DNA of 64,000 bases. Origin: Leptospira bourretii (GTDB lineage Bacteria > Spirochaetota > Leptospiria > Leptospirales > Leptospiraceae). The translations under genes and the position numbers were made by a program. The number at the start of each line of letters is the position of its first letter. Within the stretch, counting starts at the first letter, position 1. The stretch lies in NCBI RefSeq assembly GCF_004770145.1, contig NZ_RQFW01000001.1:186001-250000 (forward strand), read 5' to 3'. The notes beneath the pieces were generated by a model that searched no databases, had not been told where the DNA came from, and saw only the letters and a list, made by a program, of their open reading frames with translations. This document shows positions 62,887 to 64,000 of the stretch, in pieces.

Positions 62887-64000
62887 AAATTAGAATCCCT
62901 TTGGATTTGAAAACTTTGTTTGGCTTCTGCGTTTAATGATTGGATTTCTTCTTTTTTGAAAATCATTTCAAATCCGTCTGACATCACAAAATGAACGTAA
63001 GGTGTGCCTGATTCGCTAATTAAGGTTTGTAGTTGTTCCAAGGATTGGACTTGGACACCGTTGACAGTTTTTAGAATCATTTGGTGGGCAGTGTGGTAGG
63101 CCTTATTCCCTGAAAGTGGTAATACTTGAGATAAAAAAACCACTTTTCCTTCTTTGGAATTCCTCTTAATTCTATAAAAATCATTCAGATATAAAAGCTC
63201 TTTACTGACACGGTTTCTCCATTGGTTCCCATGTTCAGTCAGGTATTGTTCTGACAACTCTTGGAAAATGATTCCAGCTAACATTAAATATTTGGGAGTT
63301 TGAAATCGAGAGTTTCCGTATGGAATTCGAATGGCAGATTCTGGGATAGGTTTTAAATCTAACTCAAGAGAAACTGGCTTTTTGTTTCGAAATACTTTGA
63401 TTTTGATTTTTTTCCCAAAGGATGAGTCTGTATCATTTGTATTATGAAACAAATACGATACATTCAGTTTTCCAAATTTTGGATGATCAAAATAACCTTT
63501 CGGATCAATTTTGAAATTAGAAACTTCTAATAAAACATCCTCTAATTGCAAAACTCCATCTGCAGATGAACCTGGATAAATTTCTGCAACAAGGACTCCT
63601 AAATCATCTTTTCTTAATCCATAATGATTTCTTGTGGCACTATCAATCAATGGTTTAAATCGAAATCCTTTGAATGGAAAGTTTTTTCCATCAATGAAAT
63701 GTCGTATCGAAAAAGTAGGGATCACTCTCCCTGTATTGTTTTCTTTAAATTGGTATAAGATTCCTTGCGGAATTCTGGAGCTTACATCAACGATCAGTTC
63801 TCCCACACCATCTAATTTTTCTTCTGATTGGATTTCAATAAAGGGAAGTTCCACATAGCCACTTGCATAAGCTTCCATATCCAAACGGATCATTCTGATT
63901 TTTTTTTCTTCCAGACTCCTTTGGTCCTTGCTTTCCATCACAAGTCCAGTTCCTGGCAAAAAAACCTCATTTGAGAAAGTGACAGCTTTTAGATCCTTTG
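62883..64000 (-). CDS. PDZ-domain protein, HtrA/DegP-like C-terminal part
   Basis: Incomplete at the window edge; the frame is open to 64000. The visible 372 codons start KDLKAVTFSNEVFLPGTGLV, like the end of a trypsin-like Deg domain, then a region with HFIDGKNFPFKGFRFKPLIDS, a PDZ domain (GVLVAEIYPGSSADGVLQLEDVLLEV, about residues 130-155) and a second PDZ near the end (LPLSGNKAYHTAHQMILKTVNGVQVQSLEQL). The catalytic GNSGG motif is not in view. Probably a periplasmic serine protease or chaperone of the Deg family. Confidence 0.7.
   Translation of the reverse strand, partial: KDLKAVTFSNEVFLPGTGLVMESKDQRSLEEKKIRMIRLDMEAYASGYVELPFIEIQSEEKLDGVGELIVDVSSRIPQGILYQFKENNTGRVIPTFSIRHFIDGKNFPFKGFRFKPLIDSATRNHYGLRKDDLGVLVAEIYPGSSADGVLQLEDVLLEVSNFKIDPKGYFDHPKFGKLNVSYLFHNTNDTDSSFGKKIKIKVFRNKKPVSLELDLKPIPESAIRIPYGNSRFQTPKYLMLAGIIFQELSEQYLTEHGNQWRNRVSKELLYLNDFYRIKRNSKEGKVVFLSQVLPLSGNKAYHTAHQMILKTVNGVQVQSLEQLQTLISESGTPYVHFVMSDGFEMIFKKEEIQSLNAEAKQSFQIQRDSNF

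Overview
The window looks like chromosomal DNA of a spirochaete of the genus Leptospira, most likely a free-living (saprophytic) lineage. This rests on moderate-to-low GC content, many secreted lipoproteins with loose lipoboxes, DUF1574-type proteins and general gene content; it is inferred from family knowledge, not from a search. No rRNA, tRNA, CRISPR array, transposase, phage gene or plasmid origin was seen. Coding density is high, genes are often overlapping or 1-10 nt apart, and GTG/TTG starts are common.

Layout. 1-5.2 kb (minus): a cbb3 cytochrome oxidase operon in the order ccoN-ccoO-ccoQ-ccoP-ccoG-ccoH-ccoI, the last cut by the window edge; a single-haem CcoP and a small ccoQ are notable, and an FNR-like box lies upstream. 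5.4-14.9 kb (minus): a DUF5683-like secreted coiled-coil protein, glutamate synthase gltB-gltD, then cheD-HDOD-aroK. 15-20.2 kb: a TraB-family membrane protein, a secreted Cys/His protein plus a Csp1-like copper-storage protein, an alpha/beta hydrolase lacking its serine, and UDP-glucose pyrophosphorylase. 20.2-25.1 kb: a TetR/thioesterase divergent pair around a perfect operator palindrome, and an exbB-tonB operon ending in a catalytically dead papain-like/Fn3 protein. 25.2-32.7 kb (plus): a GT-C type membrane protein, an RND pump, a PilZ protein and a two-component system. 32.7-33.1 kb: an intergenic region with two 30-nt repeats exactly 240 bp apart. 33.1-38.6 kb (minus): methylmalonyl-CoA mutase (both subunits) with its MeaB GTPase.

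38.6-44.6 kb: YhhN-like protein, a ferritin-like protein with a histone-H1-like tail, a DMT exporter, an ECF sigma factor with a monooxygenase-like partner, a small lipoprotein whose ribosome site lies in a perfect 33-nt hairpin, and a DUF302 gene behind a CsoR/CstR-type operator. 44.7-49.2 kb (plus): speE, three envelope proteins (barrel, lipoprotein, HEGGH lipoprotein) and pyrF. 49.2-52.6 kb: flavin oxidoreductase, DUF1365 and a Cfa homologue with two altered active-site residues, predicted to make a modified fatty acid other than cyclopropane. 52.7-56.8 kb: SRPBCC protein, small proteins, a DUF1574/SGNH protein and an M30-like metalloprotease lipoprotein. 56.9-62.9 kb (plus): a tightly packed five-gene glycan cluster (nucleotidyltransferase-GT2 fusion, epimerase with an unusual active site, GT2, SGNH-like membrane protein, GT-C membrane protein). 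62.9-64 kb (minus): C-terminal part of a PDZ/HtrA-like protein running off the window.

The best candidates for something undescribed are the glycan cluster, the exbB-tonB-pseudoprotease operon, the ferritin/H1-tail protein and the two regulatory structures at 32.7-33.0 kb and 43.03 kb.
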